A stretch of DNA of 64,000 bases from JAFALK01 sp042701975. Its GTDB lineage: Bacteria; Pseudomonadota; Gammaproteobacteria; Burkholderiales; Burkholderiaceae_C. The stretch lies in NCBI GenBank assembly GCA_042701975.1, contig CP170561.1, positions 620,001-684,000 on the forward strand, given 5' to 3'. Below the pieces are notes generated by a model that saw only the letters and a program-made list of their open reading frames with translations, did no database searches and was not told the DNA's origin. This document shows, piece after piece, positions 54,685 to 63,689 of the stretch; the stretch's first letter is position 1; every line of letters starts with the position of its first letter. Both the position numbers and the translations under genes were made by a program.

Positions 54685-55305
54685 TCAGGCTCGGCGCAGC
54701 AGCTCGTGGGCATCGATGACGCGCTCGGCAACATCAGCCAGGGTCTGGCCGCGGTCCATGGCGATGCGGCGCAGGCGCTGGTAGGACTCGTCTTCGGACA
54801 GGCCCTGCTCACTCATCAGGATGCCCTTGGCCCTTTCGATGCGCTTGCGTGCGCTGAGCTGGGTCTGAGCCTTTTGAAGTTCCTGGCGCAGAGCGAGGTC
54901 CTGCTCGAAACGCGCCATCGCCACCTGCAGCACCGGGGCCAGGCGCTGCAGCTGCAGCCCGGCCACCACGTAGGCACTGACGCCGGCCTTGAGGGCCAGG
55001 CGCATCGGATCATCCGCACCGTCCTCGGCAAAGACGACGACTGGGCGCGGCATCTGGGTATTCAGCAGCGCCAGGTTCTCCAGCGTGTCGCGCGTCGGTG
55101 ATTCGCTGTCGACGATCACCACGTCGGGCTTGAGGCGCAGCACGCAGTCATGCACGAGGGTGGCCTGCTCGATCACACCCACCACGTCACAGCCCTGCCG
55201 TGCGAGCTCCTGCCGGATCAACTCGACGCGATGGGCGCCGTCATCGATCAGCAGGACGCGCAAGGTGGTGGTGGCGCTGGGGCGCAGGGCGTCGGAACTG
55301 GGCAT
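54685..55305 (-). CDS. nasT: NasT-like ANTAR response regulator
   Basis: A 206-residue protein starting at ATG 55303-55305 (MPSSDALRP); a TTG six codons earlier is in frame but unlikely. The N-terminal receiver domain has LLIDDGAHR and VVIVDSESPT. The C-terminal ANTAR domain reads ARKRIERAKGILMSEQGLSEDESYQRLRRIAMD near residues 140-172. NasT binds nitrate-gene leader RNA and prevents termination. No nasS-like partner gene is recognisable in the window unless NrtA or the P-box ANTAR protein fills that role. The nrtABC leader begins right after its stop. Confidence 0.93.
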   Translation of the reverse strand: MPSSDALRPSATTTLRVLLIDDGAHRVELIRQELARQGCDVVGVIEQATLVHDCVLRLKPDVVIVDSESPTRDTLENLALLNTQMPRPVVVFAEDGADDPMRLALKAGVSAYVVAGLQLQRLAPVLQVAMARFEQDLALRQELQKAQTQLSARKRIERAKGILMSEQGLSEDESYQRLRRIAMDRGQTLADVAERVIDAHELLRRA

Positions 55306-55363
55306 GCAGTTCCTGACGCGCAAGATTCGTGCCGCACTGCAGCATGAATCCTGAAGCTGCAGC

Positions 55364-55514
55364 TCAGGCCTTGCGGCGACGTGCGGCCGCCAGGCCCAGA
55401 ACGCCCAGGCCGCCGAGCATCAATGTTCGGAGTGATCCGGAGGAACTCTTCGCCTTAAGCCCTGGATGGCACTGGAGATCCCATGGATTGACGTTTACGT
55501 AAACGTCAACCAAT
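55364..55514 (-). pseudogene. Remnant of a PEP-CTERM-like protein gene (3' end)
   Basis: The minus strand is open from a TAG at about 55517 down to TGA 55364-55366 without an ATG near its start. The last residues read MLGGLGVLGLAAARRRKA (55367-55420), the hydrophobic segment plus arginine cluster of PEP-CTERM sorting tails. The preceding residues are SSSGSLRT where VPEP is expected. No signal peptide or body of the gene is present. It looks like a decayed 3' fragment; the icmF operator lies within the same bases. Confidence 0.5.
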
Positions 55515-55523
55515 CGCTAGAAT
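55488..55523 (+). promoter_or_regulatory. 22-bp palindromic operator and promoter of icmF
   Basis: 55488-55509 is a perfect palindrome: TTGACGTTTAC followed by its complement GTAAACGTCAA. TTACGT (55495-55500) and TAGAAT (55518-55523), 17 bases apart, form a plausible sigma-70 promoter, so a protein bound to the palindrome would cover the -35 element. The site resembles operators of regulators of branched-chain or fatty acid catabolism such as LiuR; the regulator is not in the window. Confidence 0.7.
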
Positions 55524-55547
55524 CCCGCCATCCGAGGAGACGCCCCC

Positions 55548-58500
55548 ATGACTGACTTGTCCGCAGACCACAAGGCCCTGGCCGAATACCGCCCGACCAA
55601 CAAGGTGCGCTTCGTCACTGCCGCCAGCCTGTTCGACGGCCACGACGCCGCCATCAACATCATGCGTCGCATCCTCCAGGGCATGGGCGCCGAGGTGATC
55701 CACCTGGGCCACAACCGCTCGGTGGACGAGGTGGTGACGGCGGCGCTGCAGGAAGACGCGCAGGGCATCGCCATCAGCTCCTACCAGGGCGGCCACGTCG
55801 AATACTTCAAGTACATGGTCGAGCTGCTCAAGGCCCGCGGCGGCGAGCGCATCCAGGTCTTCGGCGGAGGCGGCGGCGTGATCGTGCCGAGCGAGATTCG
55901 CGATCTGCAGGATCGCGGCGTGCGCATCTTCAGCCCCGAGGACGGCCAGCGCATGGGCCTGCAGGGGATGATTGGCGAGATGGTGATGAAGTGCGACCAG
56001 GACTTCGCACCTCATGCCATCCAGGCACCCACGCAACTGAAGGCGATCGAAGGCCACAGCGAAGAAGCCTGGCGCACCCTCGCCCAGCTGATCACGGCGC
56101 TGGAAGCCGGCGTGGCCGATGCCGGCCTCGTCAAGGCGCTGCACGAGCAGGCGGCCGACAAGAAGGTCCCCGTGCTGGGCATCACCGGCACAGGCGGCGC
56201 GGGCAAGTCGAGCCTCACGGATGAACTCATCCGCCGCCTGCGCCTGGACCAGGGCGATGCGTTGCGCGTGGCCCTCATCTCCATCGATCCCTCGCGCCGC
56301 AAGAGCGGCGGCGCGCTGCTGGGTGACCGGATCCGCATGAACGCCATTGCGCCGTGGAGCACTGGCTCTCGCGTCTACATGCGCTCGCTCGCCACGCGCG
56401 ATTTCGGCTCCGAGATTTCCAAGGCCCTGCCCGATGTGATCGCGGCGGCCAAGGTGGCGGGCTTTGACCTGGTGATCGTCGAGACCTCGGGCATCGGCCA
56501 GGGCGACGCCGCCATCGTGCCGCTGGTGGACGTGCCCATGTACGTGATGACGCCTGAGTTCGGCGCTGCCAGCCAGCTCGAGAAAATCGACATGCTGGAC
56601 TTTGCCGAGTTCGTGGCCATCAACAAGTTCGACCGCAAGGGCGCGATGGACGCACTGCGCGATGTGGCCAAGCAGGTGCAGCGCAACCGCGAAGCTTTCG
56701 GTAAGCGACCGGAAGAGATGCCGGTCTTCGGCACCATGGCCAGCCGCTTCAACGACGACGGCGTCACTTCGCTCTACCAAGCCATGAAGCCACGCCTGGC
56801 CGCGCTGGGCCTGTCTCTCTCGGAAGGCAAGCTGCCCGCCGTCGACACGCGCCACAGCACACACCAGGTGCCCATCGTGCCGGCCGCGCGCACGCGCTAC
56901 CTGGCCGAGATCTCCGACAGCGTGCGCGGCTACAAGAAGCGCGCTCGCCAACAGGCCACGCTGGCCCGCGAGATCCAGCAGCTGCGCGCCAGCAGCCGCA
57001 TGCTGCAGGACGAGAACCCCTCGAAGAACGGCGCGCTCACCGTCCTGGGCGAGTTGGCCGCGACCCGTGAAAGCAAGCTGGACAAGGACGTGCAGCACCT
57101 GCTCGGCCAATGGCCCGACATGCAAAAGGCCTATGCCGGCGACGAGTACGTGGTGAAGATCCGCGACAAGGAAATCCGCACCTCGCTGATCACCACGAGC
57201 CTGTCGGGCACCAAGATCCGCAAGGTCGTGCTGCCCACTTATGAATGCCACGGCGAGCTGACCAAGTGGCTGATGCTGGACAACGTGCCCGGCAGTTTTC
57301 CCTACACGGCCGGCGTGTTCGCCTTCAAGCGCGAGGGCGAGGACCCGACGCGGATGTTCGCCGGTGAAGGCGATGCCTTCCGCACCAACCGCCGCTTCAA
57401 GCTCGTGAGCGAAGGCCTGCCGGCCAAGCGCCTGTCCACCGCCTTCGACTCGGTCACGCTGTATGGCAACGACCCGGCGATCCGCCCCGACATCTACGGC
57501 AAGGTCGGCAACTCCGGCGTGAGCATCGCGACGCTGGACGACATGAAGGTGCTATACGACGGTTTCGACCTCTGCAACCCGAGCACCTCGGTGTCTATGA
57601 CGATCAACGGCCCGGCGCCTTCGATCCTGGCCATGTTCATGAACACGGCCATTGACCAGAACCTCGAGAAGTTCCACAAGGACAACGGCCGCGCGCCCTC
57701 AAACGACGAAGCCGCCAAGATCCGCGCCTGGGTGCTGGCCAATGTGCGCGGCACCGTGCAGGCCGACATCCTGAAGGAAGACCAGGGCCAGAACACCTGC
57801 ATCTTCTCCACCGAGTTCTCGCTCAAAGTGATGGGCGACATTGCCGAGTATTTCGTGCACCACCAGGTGCGCAACTTCTACTCCGTCTCGATCAGCGGTT
57901 ATCACATCGCCGAGGCCGGTGCCAATCCGATCTCGCAGCTGGCCTTCACGCTCTCGAACGGCTTCACCTTCGTGGAAGCCTACCTGGCGCGCGGCATGCA
58001 CATCGACGACTTCGCGCCGAACCTGAGCTTCTTCTTCTCCAACGGCATGGACCCCGAGTACACCGTGCTTGGCCGCGTGGCGCGCCGCATCTGGGCCGTG
58101 GCGATGCGCGACAAGTACGGCGCCAACGAGCGCAGCCAGAAGCTGAAGTACCACGTGCAAACGTCGGGCCGCTCGCTGCATGCCCAAGAGATCGCCTTCA
58201 ACGACATCCGCACCACGCTGCAGGCCCTGATCGCGCTCTACGACAACTGCAACTCGCTGCACACCAACGCCTACGACGAGGCCATCACCACGCCGACAGA
58301 AGAGAGCGTGCGCCGCGCGATGGCCATCCAGATGATCATCAACCGCGAGTGGGGCCTGTCGAAGAACGAGAACCCCAACCAGGGCAGCTTCATCATCGAG
58401 GAACTGACCGAGCTGCTGGAAGAAGCGGTGCTGGCCGAGTTCGAGAAGATCGCCGAACGCGGCGGCGTGCTGGGCGCGATGGAGACGGGCTACCAGCGCA

Positions 58501-58847
58501 GCAAGATCCAGGAAGAGAGCATGCATTACGAGATGCTCAAGCACACCGGCGAGTACCCCATCATCGGCGTCAACACCTTCCGCAACCCGCACGGCGATCC
58601 GGTGCCTGAGCACATCGAACTGGCCCGCTCGACCGACGAGGAAAAGCAAAGCCAGCTCACGCGCCTGGCGGACTTTCATGCCCGCAACGCCGGTGCCGCG
58701 CCCGCCATGCTGGCCCGCCTGCAGCAGGCGGTGATCGAGAACAAGAACGTGTTCGAGGTGCTGATGGATGCGGTGCGTGTCTGCTCGCTGGGTCAGATCA
58801 CCAGCGCGTTGTTTGAAGTCGGTGGCCAGTACCGGCGCAGCATGTGA
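55548..58847 (+). CDS. icmF: Fused isobutyryl-CoA mutase (B12-dependent, with G-protein chaperone domain)
   Basis: A 1099-residue fusion. Residues 1-150 bind cobalamin (SLFDGHDAAINIMRRIL contains the DxH ligand motif). Residues about 200-500 are a MeaI-type GTPase with GITGTGGAGKSS, ETSGIGQGDAAI and NKFD. The remaining 600 residues are the mutase barrel (SISGYHIAEAGANPISQLAFTL). It interconverts isobutyryl-CoA and n-butyryl-CoA, and in relatives also isovaleryl/pivalyl-CoA. GAGGAGA precedes the ATG by 7 bases. Monocistronic, under the palindromic operator just upstream. Confidence 0.96.
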   Translation: MTDLSADHKALAEYRPTNKVRFVTAASLFDGHDAAINIMRRILQGMGAEVIHLGHNRSVDEVVTAALQEDAQGIAISSYQGGHVEYFKYMVELLKARGGERIQVFGGGGGVIVPSEIRDLQDRGVRIFSPEDGQRMGLQGMIGEMVMKCDQDFAPHAIQAPTQLKAIEGHSEEAWRTLAQLITALEAGVADAGLVKALHEQAADKKVPVLGITGTGGAGKSSLTDELIRRLRLDQGDALRVALISIDPSRRKSGGALLGDRIRMNAIAPWSTGSRVYMRSLATRDFGSEISKALPDVIAAAKVAGFDLVIVETSGIGQGDAAIVPLVDVPMYVMTPEFGAASQLEKIDMLDFAEFVAINKFDRKGAMDALRDVAKQVQRNREAFGKRPEEMPVFGTMASRFNDDGVTSLYQAMKPRLAALGLSLSEGKLPAVDTRHSTHQVPIVPAARTRYLAEISDSVRGYKKRARQQATLAREIQQLRASSRMLQDENPSKNGALTVLGELAATRESKLDKDVQHLLGQWPDMQKAYAGDEYVVKIRDKEIRTSLITTSLSGTKIRKVVLPTYECHGELTKWLMLDNVPGSFPYTAGVFAFKREGEDPTRMFAGEGDAFRTNRRFKLVSEGLPAKRLSTAFDSVTLYGNDPAIRPDIYGKVGNSGVSIATLDDMKVLYDGFDLCNPSTSVSMTINGPAPSILAMFMNTAIDQNLEKFHKDNGRAPSNDEAAKIRAWVLANVRGTVQADILKEDQGQNTCIFSTEFSLKVMGDIAEYFVHHQVRNFYSVSISGYHIAEAGANPISQLAFTLSNGFTFVEAYLARGMHIDDFAPNLSFFFSNGMDPEYTVLGRVARRIWAVAMRDKYGANERSQKLKYHVQTSGRSLHAQEIAFNDIRTTLQALIALYDNCNSLHTNAYDEAITTPTEESVRRAMAIQMIINREWGLSKNENPNQGSFIIEELTELLEEAVLAEFEKIAERGGVLGAMETGYQRSKIQEESMHYEMLKHTGEYPIIGVNTFRNPHGDPVPEHIELARSTDEEKQSQLTRLADFHARNAGAAPAMLARLQQAVIENKNVFEVLMDAVRVCSLGQITSALFEVGGQYRRSM

Positions 58848-58861
58848 ATCGAATTAACCTA

Positions 58862-58890
58862 GCATACTGAGCACACAGCGCTCAATATGC
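58862..58890. repeat. 11-bp imperfect inverted repeat between icmF and the ATPase fragment
   Basis: GCATACTGAGC (58862-58872) is matched by GCTCAATATGC (58880-58890), one G-T mismatch, loop of 7. It begins 15 bases after the icmF stop and ends 5 bases before the ATPase ATG. It could be an operator for the latter or a weak terminator; no T run follows. Confidence 0.45.
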
Positions 58891-58894
58891 AAGG

Positions 58895-59179
58895 ATGATT
58901 GATCGCATCGCTCTGCACGAGCTGCGTTGCCGGATGAGCTACTTTCCCAGCGTCGTCCTGCTCGGTCCGCGTCAGGTGGGCAAGAGCACGCTCGCGCGCA
59001 CCTTCACCGCGGGGCAGCGGGAGGCGATCGTCCTGGACATGGAGCGGCCGGCCGACAGAGCTCAGTTGGCTGAGCCCGAGCTGTTCCTGTCACGCCATCG
59101 CGACAAGCTGGTGGTGCTGGACGAGGTCCAACTGATCGCCTTTACCGCAGCCACACCGCCGCAAACGCCTTGCACTTGA
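58895..59179 (+). pseudogene. Truncated AAA ATPase (DUF4143-type) gene
   Basis: Ninety-four residues: MIDRIALHELRCRMSYFPSV, Walker A LLGPRQVGKST, and a Walker-B-like VVLDEVQ near residue 75. Normal members have about 380-420 residues with a C-terminal DUF4143 domain. Here homology stops after LDEVQ and the frame ends 11 residues later, inside the convergent membrane protein gene. The 5' third survives; the rest was lost by deletion or insertion around 59135-59140. A functional short protein is unlikely. Confidence 0.75.
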
Positions 59180-60737
59180 TCCACCACGACAGCCGCTCGT
59201 CCGAGAGGATGTCGAGGAAGTCCGACAGCCGCTTGCTCTTGGCCATGGTGTAGACGGTCAGGCCGATCGTCAGTGCCAGGGTGAGCATGAAGACCCAGAC
59301 GCGCCGCGACATCGGCGCGTCTGCCTCGGCCAGCAGGTTCATGCCGAGGAAGCCGGTCGTGATCGTGCCGATCAGCCCGAAGATGGTGACCACGGTCAGC
59401 CGCACCACGGTGTTGGCCTGGCGGCGCAAGCTGTCGGTCTCCAGGTAGGCGGCCAGGTCGCTGATGCGCTGCTTGACCTCGGCGTACAACATGTCGAGCT
59501 CCAGGTGCGCCTTGCACATGCGGTAGAGCGCGCGGGTGTGCGCCTGCTCGGAAACGGCATGGAACCAGTAGCGGTGGGTGAAGCGCAGAAAGCCCTCGAA
59601 GGCGCCGCGGATCGAGCGCTTGAAGCGCTTGACGCTTTCCGGGTCGGCAATGTCGAGCCGGCGCAGGGCCTCGACCAGGCGATCCGAATACATCATCAGC
59701 GCGGCCTTCTGGAAGTGCGCGATCAGAAAGACCATGAAGTGCTGGTGCCGGAACTGCGCGAGCACGCCGCGGTCGCGGCAGCAGTAGTACTCGGCGTCCG
59801 CGCGGCCGACGACGACCATGGCCTTGCCCGAGCACAGATAGCGCGTCTGCGGGGCGCTGCCGGCTTCGCCCCAGAACTGGTCCCAGCAGTGGCGGGCCTC
59901 GAACTCTTCCATGGATTTCTCGTCCAGCGGCAGGCCCTGGTCGCCGGCCGCGAGCGCGAGTCGGGCGAAGTCCAGGCGCGAGAGCCGGCGCGGTTCGTCC
60001 AGCGCCAAGTAGGCCATCACCGGCATGCGGTAGGACTCGATCAAGCGGTAGCGCAGCGCGGTGGAATTCGCAGGCTCTGCATGCTCACCCAGCATCGGCT
60101 GCAGCAGGAAGTCCCAGTGCGCGGCCACGCGCGGCGCGCGGTGGCGGTGCACGTGCTCGATAAAGGGCTCGCGCTCGGCGCTGTCGGACTCCTCGAGCAC
60201 GCGCCCTTCCGCATCCAGCCATTCGGCGTGCTGCAGCGCGTGCAGCGGATGGCCCGATGCATCCCATCCGCCGGGATAGGCGCGGCCCATGCGGTAGAGC
60301 AGCTGCTGGGCCTGGCCGAAGTCCAGGTCGGAGACGGCGAGCTCGACGTTGAGCACGGCCAGGTCCACGTCGTCGAAGAACAGCAAGTCGATGTGAACGA
60401 CGTCGAGCTCGATCGGCGCCGCGCCCACCTGCGGCAGCACGCGCACGCGGCGGATGTCGTCACGGCGGAAGACCTTCATGCAGGAGACGTCCACGCCTTC
60501 CTCACCATAGAGGAAGCGCTGCACATAGGGCAGGAAGCTGACGAACTCTTGGTAGTGGCGTTCGTGGAACTGGTCGGGCGCGCCCGTGTATTCATCGGCC
60601 TGCACGCGCCAGGGGCCGGGGGCGGCGCGCAGGCGATTCCAAGGTTTACGTACAGCAATCTCACCGGGCTGCGGCAGCAGGCGCAGCGGCCACAGCAGGA
60701 TGTGGTGCATGCGGCTCACCCGTGCGGCTTCGCTCAT
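59142..60737 (-). CDS. CorA-like membrane protein with GMN motif
   Basis: A 531-residue protein. A long soluble N-terminal part of about 440 residues contains no enzyme motif I recognise. Two membrane segments follow (about 446-463 and 480-497). Directly after the first comes FLGMNL with G-M-N at residues 465-467, the selectivity motif of CorA magnesium channels. The C-terminal tail is basic. This points to a divergent CorA-type divalent-cation channel, much larger than CorA (about 320). Its stop overlaps the truncated ATPase frame. Transport activity is inferred from the motif only. Confidence 0.75.
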   Translation of the reverse strand: MSEAARVSRMHHILLWPLRLLPQPGEIAVRKPWNRLRAAPGPWRVQADEYTGAPDQFHERHYQEFVSFLPYVQRFLYGEEGVDVSCMKVFRRDDIRRVRVLPQVGAAPIELDVVHIDLLFFDDVDLAVLNVELAVSDLDFGQAQQLLYRMGRAYPGGWDASGHPLHALQHAEWLDAEGRVLEESDSAEREPFIEHVHRHRAPRVAAHWDFLLQPMLGEHAEPANSTALRYRLIESYRMPVMAYLALDEPRRLSRLDFARLALAAGDQGLPLDEKSMEEFEARHCWDQFWGEAGSAPQTRYLCSGKAMVVVGRADAEYYCCRDRGVLAQFRHQHFMVFLIAHFQKAALMMYSDRLVEALRRLDIADPESVKRFKRSIRGAFEGFLRFTHRYWFHAVSEQAHTRALYRMCKAHLELDMLYAEVKQRISDLAAYLETDSLRRQANTVVRLTVVTIFGLIGTITTGFLGMNLLAEADAPMSRRVWVFMLTLALTIGLTVYTMAKSKRLSDFLDILSDERLSWWIKCKAFAAVWLR

Positions 60738-60889
60738 AGCGTCTCCTTGGCTGTTCTGCTGTAGTGCCGGCAGCCACAGTGTATGGATCGCGTCAGGGAA
60801 TGGCTTGAGCGGAGTGCCACCACTTCCCCGGGCACGCGCTTCCGGTGTAGAACCTCGTCTGTGCGCTCAAGCTGCAGGAGAAAAGAGCA

Positions 60890-61189
60890 ATGAACACCCT
60901 CACCCCGCTGCCCTCGCCGGCCACGCTGATCGACGTGCGTTCGACCAACGAATACATGGGCCACCACCTGCCCGGCTCGGTCAACATCCCCTTGGCGCAA
61001 CTGGCCGAGGAGATCGTTCACCGCGTGCCGCTGCGCGCCACGCCCATCATCCTGTACTGCGCCAGCGGCGCGCGCTCCGAACAGGGCTTGAGCCTGCTGC
61101 AAAGCATGGGCTACACCGACGCCCACAACGGCGGCGGCGCCGTGCAGCTGGCCGAACGCCTGCATTTGCCTTTGCAAGCCGGACTCTGA
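60890..61189 (+). CDS. Single-domain rhodanese
   Basis: A 99-residue rhodanese-like protein. LIDVRSTNEYMGHHLPGSVNIPL and the active-site loop YCASGARS (catalytic cysteine) are present. CAGGAGA precedes the ATG. Such proteins transfer sulfane sulfur in the cytoplasm (PspE/GlpE type); no signal peptide is seen. The next gene starts 5 bases downstream, so the two may be cotranscribed. Confidence 0.9.
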   Translation: MNTLTPLPSPATLIDVRSTNEYMGHHLPGSVNIPLAQLAEEIVHRVPLRATPIILYCASGARSEQGLSLLQSMGYTDAHNGGGAVQLAERLHLPLQAGL

Positions 61190-61194
61190 ACCCC

Positions 61195-61785
61195 ATGACC
61201 ACCAACACCGATCCCCGCGTGGACGCCTACCTCGCCGGCGTACCGGACTTCGCCCGCCCCATCCTCGAACACCTGCGCGCCGTCGTGCACGCGGCCTGCC
61301 CTGAAGCGGTGGAAGACATGAAGTGGAGCCGCCCGCACTTCATGCTGGACGGCAAGATCTTGGCCGGCATGTCGGCCTTCAAGGCGCACTGCGGCTTCGG
61401 GCTGTGGCACAACGAGGGCGAGAAGGCGACCGAAGGCATGGGCCAGTTCGGCCGCATCGAAAGCGTCAAGGACCTGCCGAGCAAGGCCGAGCTGAAGAAG
61501 CAGATCCAGCACTCCGCCGAGCTGATCCGCGCCGGTGCGCCCAGCCGCATGGCCGACAAGAAGCCGCGCCCCAAGCTCGAAGCGCCGCCCGAGCTGCTGG
61601 CCGCGCTCAAGGCCCATCCGGCGGCCAAGAAAACCTTCGACGCCTTCCCGCCGGGCAAGCAGCGCGATTACGTCGAATGGATCGTCGAGGCCAAGCGCGA
61701 GGAGACGCGCGACAAGCGCCTGGCGCAAGCCATGGAATGGCTGGCCGAAGGCAAGGCCCGCCACTGGAAATACGAGAACTGCTGA
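61195..61785 (+). CDS. DUF1801/OmdA-like (YdeI-type) protein
   Basis: A 196-residue protein starting at ATG 61195. The N-terminal half is a DUF1801-type fold (HAACPEAVEDMKWSRPHFML, GMSAFKAHCGFGL). The C-terminal half is the OmdA/YdeI module (FDAFPPGKQRDYVEWIVEAKREETRDKRL). This is the full two-domain form of which the gene at 22156 is a single-domain relative. Related proteins are annotated as bacteriocin-protection proteins; the molecular role is not established. Confidence 0.85.
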   Translation: MTTNTDPRVDAYLAGVPDFARPILEHLRAVVHAACPEAVEDMKWSRPHFMLDGKILAGMSAFKAHCGFGLWHNEGEKATEGMGQFGRIESVKDLPSKAELKKQIQHSAELIRAGAPSRMADKKPRPKLEAPPELLAALKAHPAAKKTFDAFPPGKQRDYVEWIVEAKREETRDKRLAQAMEWLAEGKARHWKYENC

Positions 61786-61794
61786 CTCAGCGGT

Positions 61795-63027
61795 TCAGCT
61801 GACGCTCTCGCCCGCGCCCGCGCCGCTCACGCCGGCCAGCGTCGCTGAACTCACCAGAGCCAGCGGCGTGGGGCCGAGTTGCACGCGGTTGCGGCCCAGC
61901 TCCTTGGCCCGGTAGAGCTCGCGGTCGGCCAGCATGTAGAGCCGGCTGGCCGTGAGGCCGCTGTCCGAGGCCGCCACCACCACGCCGGCCGAGACAGTGA
62001 TGTGGAACGCCTCGCCGCTCTCCGGCGAGTGCAGCACCATCGCCTCGACAGCATCGCGCACCTGCTCGACGATGCGCGCCGCGCCAGGCCCGTCGGTCAT
62101 CGGCAGGATCAGGCCGAACTCCTCGCCGCCCATGCGGCCCAGCACGTCGGAGCCGCGCAGCCGCGACTTCACCGCCTTGGCGAACTCGCGCAGGGTGGCG
62201 TCGCCCGCGGCGTGGCCGAAGCGATCGTTGACGCGCTTGAAGTGGTCCAGATCCAGCAGCGCAAAGGCCACCGGCGCACCCTCGCGACGGCCACGCTCCA
62301 GCGTGTGGGCCAGCAGGGCATCGGTGGTGCTGCGGTTGATGCAGCCGGTCAGGCCGTCGGTCGTGGCCAGCTCTTCCATGCGCCGCGCCACTCGCTCGAA
62401 GCAGGCCAGCACGAAGCCGAAGCCAGCGCCCATCAGGCACATGAAGGACAGCAGGTAGGCCACCGCGTTGGCCAGGCTGCCGTTGAGCAAGTCGGTGTAG
62501 GCCCAGGGCCGGACGAAGGCGTCGATCCCGCGCAGGCCCATGCCCAGCGCCGTGCCGGCGAGCGTGAGTGCCACCATACGGATGGTGCCACCGTGCGGCC
62601 AGCCGTGGCGCAGCAACAGATGCAGCGAAGGCGAGAGCAAGGCGGCGTAGATCAGCGAATACAGCCCCGTGCGCGTGGCCGTGTCCAGCTGGACGGTGAC
62701 GCTCATCACCAGCAGCGAGGCGCCGCACAGCCACAGATGCCAGGCCGGCCGTCGCCCGCCCACCAGGTGCCGGTGCACCGCCGCGTTGTACAGGCTCAGG
62801 CCGATCATCAGCATGCCGTTGCCGACGAAGACGGCGATCCACATCGGCATCACCACGCGCAAGGGCAGGAAGACGAAACCGAGCAGCACCGCCCAGCAGC
62901 CGAGGGACCACAGGCGCAGCTCGTCCAAGCGAACGCCGCCGCGCTGGGCCACCCAGAGCTGCAAGGCCAGCAGCAGAAAGCCGACCACCAAGGCCAGCAT
63001 CACTGTCGGAACGTCCAGGCTCAGCAA
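61795..63027 (-). CDS. Membrane diguanylate cyclase (GGDEF)
   Basis: A 410-residue protein. Residues 1-215 contain about six hydrophobic segments forming a membrane sensor region. A GGDEF domain follows (TTDGLTGCINR, LLDLDHFKRVNDRFGHAAGD, and MGGEEFG with the active-site GGEEF near residue 300). It should make cyclic di-GMP. There is no RxxD inhibitory site exactly five residues before GGEEF; GSDVLGRM occupies it. It converges with the DUF1801 gene. No adjacent phosphodiesterase or effector is visible. Confidence 0.92.
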   Translation of the reverse strand: MLSLDVPTVMLALVVGFLLLALQLWVAQRGGVRLDELRLWSLGCWAVLLGFVFLPLRVVMPMWIAVFVGNGMLMIGLSLYNAAVHRHLVGGRRPAWHLWLCGASLLVMSVTVQLDTATRTGLYSLIYAALLSPSLHLLLRHGWPHGGTIRMVALTLAGTALGMGLRGIDAFVRPWAYTDLLNGSLANAVAYLLSFMCLMGAGFGFVLACFERVARRMEELATTDGLTGCINRSTTDALLAHTLERGRREGAPVAFALLDLDHFKRVNDRFGHAAGDATLREFAKAVKSRLRGSDVLGRMGGEEFGLILPMTDGPGAARIVEQVRDAVEAMVLHSPESGEAFHITVSAGVVVAASDSGLTASRLYMLADRELYRAKELGRNRVQLGPTPLALVSSATLAGVSGAGAGESVS

Positions 63028-63134
63028 ACGCCTCTCCCTCCTGCATATCCCCTTGCCCGCGAGTGTAGGACGCCATCACCCGCAGCGCTCACAAGCCCTT
63101 CTACACTGGCCCCGGACCACAAGGAGACTTGCAC

Positions 63135-63614
63135 ATGCGCACCTTCCCATGCTTGCTGCTGACGATGCTGACGTCGATCGCAGCGGCCGCCTCCGCCCGC
63201 GCCGAAACCATCGGCGAGGTGGACACCGCCTTCAAGCTGATCGGCCCGGACCACAAGATCGTCGTCGAGGTCTATGACGACCCGAAGGTAGAGGGCGTGT
63301 CCTGCTTCGTCTCGCGCGCCAAGACCGGTGGCATCAGCGGTGCGCTCGGCCTGGCCGAAGACAAGGCCGAGGCCTCGATCGCCTGCCGCCAGGTCGGCCC
63401 CATCAGCATCAGCCAGCCGCTCAAGCGCCAGGAAGAAGTCTTCAACGAAAGGCTCTCGTTGGTGTTCAAGAAGCTGCGCATCGTGCGCATCGTCGACGCC
63501 AAGCGCCACACGCTCGTCTACCTCACCTACTCCGACCGGCTCATCGACGGCTCGCCCAAGAACAGCGTCACCGCCGTTCCCGTGGACAAAGCCACGGCGA
63601 TCCCGCTGAAGTAA
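63135..63614 (+). CDS. creA: CreA family periplasmic protein
   Basis: A 159-residue protein starting at ATG 63135, eight bases after AAGGAG; a TTG two codons earlier is in frame. A signal peptide (about 1-24, ending ASARA-E) precedes the CreA domain: IGEVDTAFKLIGPDHKIVVEVYDDPKVEGVSCFVSRA and GGISGALGLAEDKAEASIACRQVG, with two cysteines that could form a disulfide. The family is widespread in Proteobacteria and its function is unknown. Confidence 0.92.
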   Translation: MRTFPCLLLTMLTSIAAAASARAETIGEVDTAFKLIGPDHKIVVEVYDDPKVEGVSCFVSRAKTGGISGALGLAEDKAEASIACRQVGPISISQPLKRQEEVFNERLSLVFKKLRIVRIVDAKRHTLVYLTYSDRLIDGSPKNSVTAVPVDKATAIPLK

Positions 63615-63689
63615 GCGTGGGAGCGGACCGCACGGCCCGCGCACAAGTCCTCTACATGGCGCTTGAATAAAGCGTCAGAATCGGCGCCC

